A stretch of 7,354 nucleotides of DNA from Clostridiales bacterium (GTDB lineage Bacteria; Bacillota; Clostridia; Lachnospirales; Anaerotignaceae). Both the position numbers and the translations under genes were made by a program. A model generated the notes under the pieces. The model did no database searches. It was not told where the DNA came from and saw only the letters and a list, made by a program, of their open reading frames with translations. The stretch is taken from NCBI GenBank assembly GCA_021202325.1, contig JAJQDF010000056.1, forward strand, positions 1 to 7,354, in the 5' to 3' direction. Below, in pieces: positions 5,312 through 7,354 of this stretch (position 1 is the first letter of the stretch; each line of letters opens with the position of its first letter).

Positions 5312-7098
5312 ATGTCGCTCCCCCTCTCAAGCACCGAAGAAAAGGAACAAAGCTTAAATTCTCCTTTTCCCGTCAGCCTTATTTTAAGATGGTCGCACCT
5401 TCTCGGTATAACCGGCAGAGTAAATGTTCTGTTTAAGCCTCGGCCTTTTATCACGCCCCGTTTTTCCCAAATGCCGTTGGAGTCGTACTGTATCCATACT
5501 TCGGCATAGCCTTCTTCCCCAATGCTCATCCTCAGCTTAAATCGTGACAGATATTTCTTCTCGGCATATTCATAGCCTATGTTTCCGCTTTCGACCGTCC
5601 AGCAGAAATCCTCTTCCTGCTCTCCCTCGCTTCCTCTTACGGTAATCAGCCTATTGCTGTCCTCATCTATGTAATACAGCTCACCGCCGTTTCCTGCAAA
5701 ATGCATAATATGGGAGCTGTCCTCACAAACCCAAAGGCCTTTTTTCAGGTCATACACAAACAGGTTCCATTCCCCGTCCGAATTCTCCATAGAAACATAG
5801 TATTTTCCGCCCAGCGCTCCGCCGGCGGCATTATAATACATATCACCGCCCAGTTTATCCGAAACCGATGCCGCCTGTGTTCCGTCAAATATGTTTATTC
5901 CCGTCGGCGACTTATACAAAAGATAGTCGTTCACAATGGCGAAGGATCTGTCGGAGCCCTTTTGGACTCCGTCTATGGCGCTGACCGCTATCTGATGGGC
6001 TCCACTTGAAGAAACATATACCTTGTGAACATAGTTTTCCTTGAAAAACAGCGGATACCCCAAATATGTTACCGCACCTGTCCACGCACCGTCGCTGCCG
6101 CAGGAAGCTCTGTATGAATCCGTTGATATTCCCTGGTAGGCTTCCCAGTTCTTAAAGTCGCCCAGCTTGCAGCAGAATATCTCATTTACCGTTCTGCCGT
6201 CCTCGATGCCGTAGTAACAGCCCCAAAGTCTGTTTTGGCATTCGGTGACAAAGTCCATTTTCGGCACCTTTCTATTTACGCTTACCTCTCCGTCACTTTC
6301 AGCATTTTGGGTATATACGCTGTCTATTATTCCGGTTATGACGATGTAGTTATCGCCTCTCTCCCTCACAATCACCGTGCCGTTGAGGGAATCTATCTGC
6401 TCAGACAGCGCCTCATCGCTTCCTGTGTATGCACATCCTGCAAGCCTTACTCCGTCGCCCTTAAGCACGTTTTGGCCTATCCCCGGCGCCTCTATCTTCA
6501 CATATGTTGTTGCCATCTCTGTCCACATAGACATTGATTTTGAATACTGCTTAAGCACATGCACATCCCCGGATGTATCTATCCAAAGGTCACCGTTTTC
6601 GGGGCTTTCGGGCTCGTCATCGGATACTGTCGGTGTATCATAGTCTGTTCCGTCGCCTTTACAGAGCGTATATACTACACTTTGTCCGGCAGGTATTTCC
6701 CAGCTCATTTCCATTGAACCGAAATCCGTCATATCGGCCGTATTCAGATACAGGTTGTCGGGAAATATGCAAAGATAGGCTCCCATGCTGACAAATTTTT
6801 TAGGGCAGTTGGCACTCAGAGTGGAGAGTACAATTCCCTCCACCCTTTCACCGTTGTAATACAGATCCGCTCCGTCGGCATAAACAAGGCTGTCCTTCAT
6901 GGCAAGTCCGCTCGGTGAATTAAGCTCCGTCACCATTCCCCTTCTTTCTCTTGAAGAAAGTGCGGGATAGCTGTCCATTGTCACATTTTCCGTAAACGAA
7001 AACTCGCCGTCCGAAGTTATAACATTTTTGTTTATTCCCAAAAATCTGTCCGTCACCCTGTTGTAGACAGCCGTTTCATTCAATGTCGGATAAAGCAT
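5308..7098 (-). CDS. Phage stabilisation/nozzle-like beta-propeller protein
   Basis: A 596-residue beta-rich protein. Its opening, F-L-G-I-N-K-N ... F-x-x-x-x-N-V-T-M-D-S-Y-P-A-L-S-S-R-x-R-R-G (about 19-54), is the characteristic start of these phage proteins. An insert near 165-177 carries PENGDLWIDTSG, a motif seen in many tail proteins. The central RLWGCYYGIEDG ... KLGDFKNWEAYQG (290-323), then LFFKENYVHKVY, GINIFDGTQ and NLFVYDLKKGLWVCED look like propeller blades. The end, W-x-x-[KR]-x-x-x-K-G and PRRCDHLKIRLTGKGEFK (565-582), is also typical of this family. By analogy with P22 gp10-type packaged-DNA stabilisation or nozzle proteins it would close the head-tail channel. That analogy is structural pattern only. 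The ATG has AGGAGG seven bases upstream, fused to the previous TAG. Confidence 0.85.
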   Translation of the reverse strand: MLYPTLNETAVYNRVTDRFLGINKNVITSDGEFSFTENVTMDSYPALSSRERRGMVTELNSPSGLAMKDSLVYADGADLYYNGERVEGIVLSTLSANCPKKFVSMGAYLCIFPDNLYLNTADMTDFGSMEMSWEIPAGQSVVYTLCKGDGTDYDTPTVSDDEPESPENGDLWIDTSGDVHVLKQYSKSMSMWTEMATTYVKIEAPGIGQNVLKGDGVRLAGCAYTGSDEALSEQIDSLNGTVIVRERGDNYIVITGIIDSVYTQNAESDGEVSVNRKVPKMDFVTECQNRLWGCYYGIEDGRTVNEIFCCKLGDFKNWEAYQGISTDSYRASCGSDGAWTGAVTYLGYPLFFKENYVHKVYVSSSGAHQIAVSAIDGVQKGSDRSFAIVNDYLLYKSPTGINIFDGTQAASVSDKLGGDMYYNAAGGALGGKYYVSMENSDGEWNLFVYDLKKGLWVCEDSSHIMHFAGNGGELYYIDEDSNRLITVRGSEGEQEEDFCWTVESGNIGYEYAEKKYLSRFKLRMSIGEEGYAEVWIQYDSNGIWEKRGVIKGRGLNRTFTLPVIPRRCDHLKIRLTGKGEFKLCSFSSVLERGSDI

Positions 7099-7109
7099 AT
7101 TACCACCTC

Positions 7110-7354
7110 CTAGTATTTAAAGGCCGCCTCGCCTAAGCTTTTATGCTCTCTGTTGTACCAATCGTAAAAGTTGGTGTATACGCTGTTGAAAAGCAGGCAG
7201 TCGTTGTTGTACTTGCTGTATTCCTCATTATTTAAGTCTATCTGCCTTTTTATGCCGTGCACATACAGCTCATCATAGGGATTCGGAGACAAAAGTACAG
7301 TAGTTTCAATGTCCGTGCATTCGTCATATCCTTCGCACTGGCCTCCGCCCTCAT
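7110..7354 (-). CDS. Phage head/neck-type protein, C-terminal part
   Basis: The open frame continues to the right edge, so this is a gene whose 5' end lies outside the window. Eighty complete codons are visible. A TTG at 7292 is not the likely start because the frame remains open upstream (ECTDIETTVLL) and no ribosome site precedes it. The visible part is Y- and N-rich: GIKRQIDLNNEEYSKYNN, DCLLFNSVYTNFYDWYNREH. A similar I-D-x-x-N-x-E-[YF]-x-[KR]-Y-N-N-x-x-x-[LM]-F-N-x-x-Y arrangement is common in small proteins near capsid genes of Clostridia prophages, in my recollection, suggesting a head completion or connector part. The stop TAG is fused to the next gene's ribosome site. Confidence 0.75.
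   Translation of the reverse strand, partial: EGGGQCEGYDECTDIETTVLLSPNPYDELYVHGIKRQIDLNNEEYSKYNNDCLLFNSVYTNFYDWYNREHKSLGEAAFKY

Noticed and set aside
7110..7292. Complete 60-residue gene starting at the TTG at 7292
   Set aside because: The frame stays open to the window edge and there is no ribosome site before the TTG, so the gene is more likely cut by the edge.

Overview
The window is a stretch of bacteriophage or prophage virion genes, all on the minus strand, followed by about 380 bases of hairpin-rich non-coding DNA at the left edge. Several protein signatures are ones I recall from phages and prophages of Clostridia: the nozzle/propeller-like protein ending in PRRCDHLKIRL, the tail protein opening with ITGNEQEQLNKLRSY, and the Tyr-rich protein with QAMEDTIGQASALTGGYSN. 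Strong AGGAGG-type ribosome sites and moderate GC also fit a Clostridia host (Lachnospiraceae- or Oscillospiraceae-like). This host call is inference. No integrase, tRNA, terminase, portal or capsid gene is visible, so a free phage and a prophage cannot be told apart.

In transcription order (right to left): the C-terminus of a small head/neck-type protein (7354-7110); a 596-residue beta-rich protein resembling the propeller-type stabilisation/nozzle proteins of short-tailed phages (7098-5308); a 418-residue tail-tip or fibre-like protein (5311-4055); a 64-residue conserved small protein (4041-3847); a 421-residue Tyr-rich helical protein of unknown function (3854-2589); then four small beta-rich appendage proteins (115, about 117, 219 and 265 residues) ending at 383. 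The first of these resembles the BppU N-terminal domain, the second resembles head-fibre/appendage proteins, and the last two are modular Ig-like or fibre-like proteins sharing an N-terminal helical module.

The genes form one tight operon. They overlap or lie about 10-13 bases apart, and in six of eight junctions the upstream stop codon abuts or is fused to the next Shine-Dalgarno sequence (TAGGAGG, TAAGGAG, TGAGGAG, TAAAGGAGG, TGAGGTGG). One junction is an ATGA overlap, and one is a GTG start beside or across the stop. This implies translational coupling and helps correct two starts (the 64-residue gene at 4041 and the appendage gene at 2218). No internal promoter was found, so transcription probably enters from the right. 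No long tape-measure gene appears between the connector-like and fibre-like genes, which hints at a short-tailed virion, although the tail genes could continue outside the window.

Bases 1-382 hold no convincing gene but contain at least seven inverted repeats. Three perfect ones lie back to back (303-375) just after the last stop codon, a 13-bp stem lies at 250-294, and hairpins near 89-117 and 201-221 share the core GGAATTCATTTCC. The first two groups probably include the operon terminator. The density of palindromes is the least explained feature of the window.
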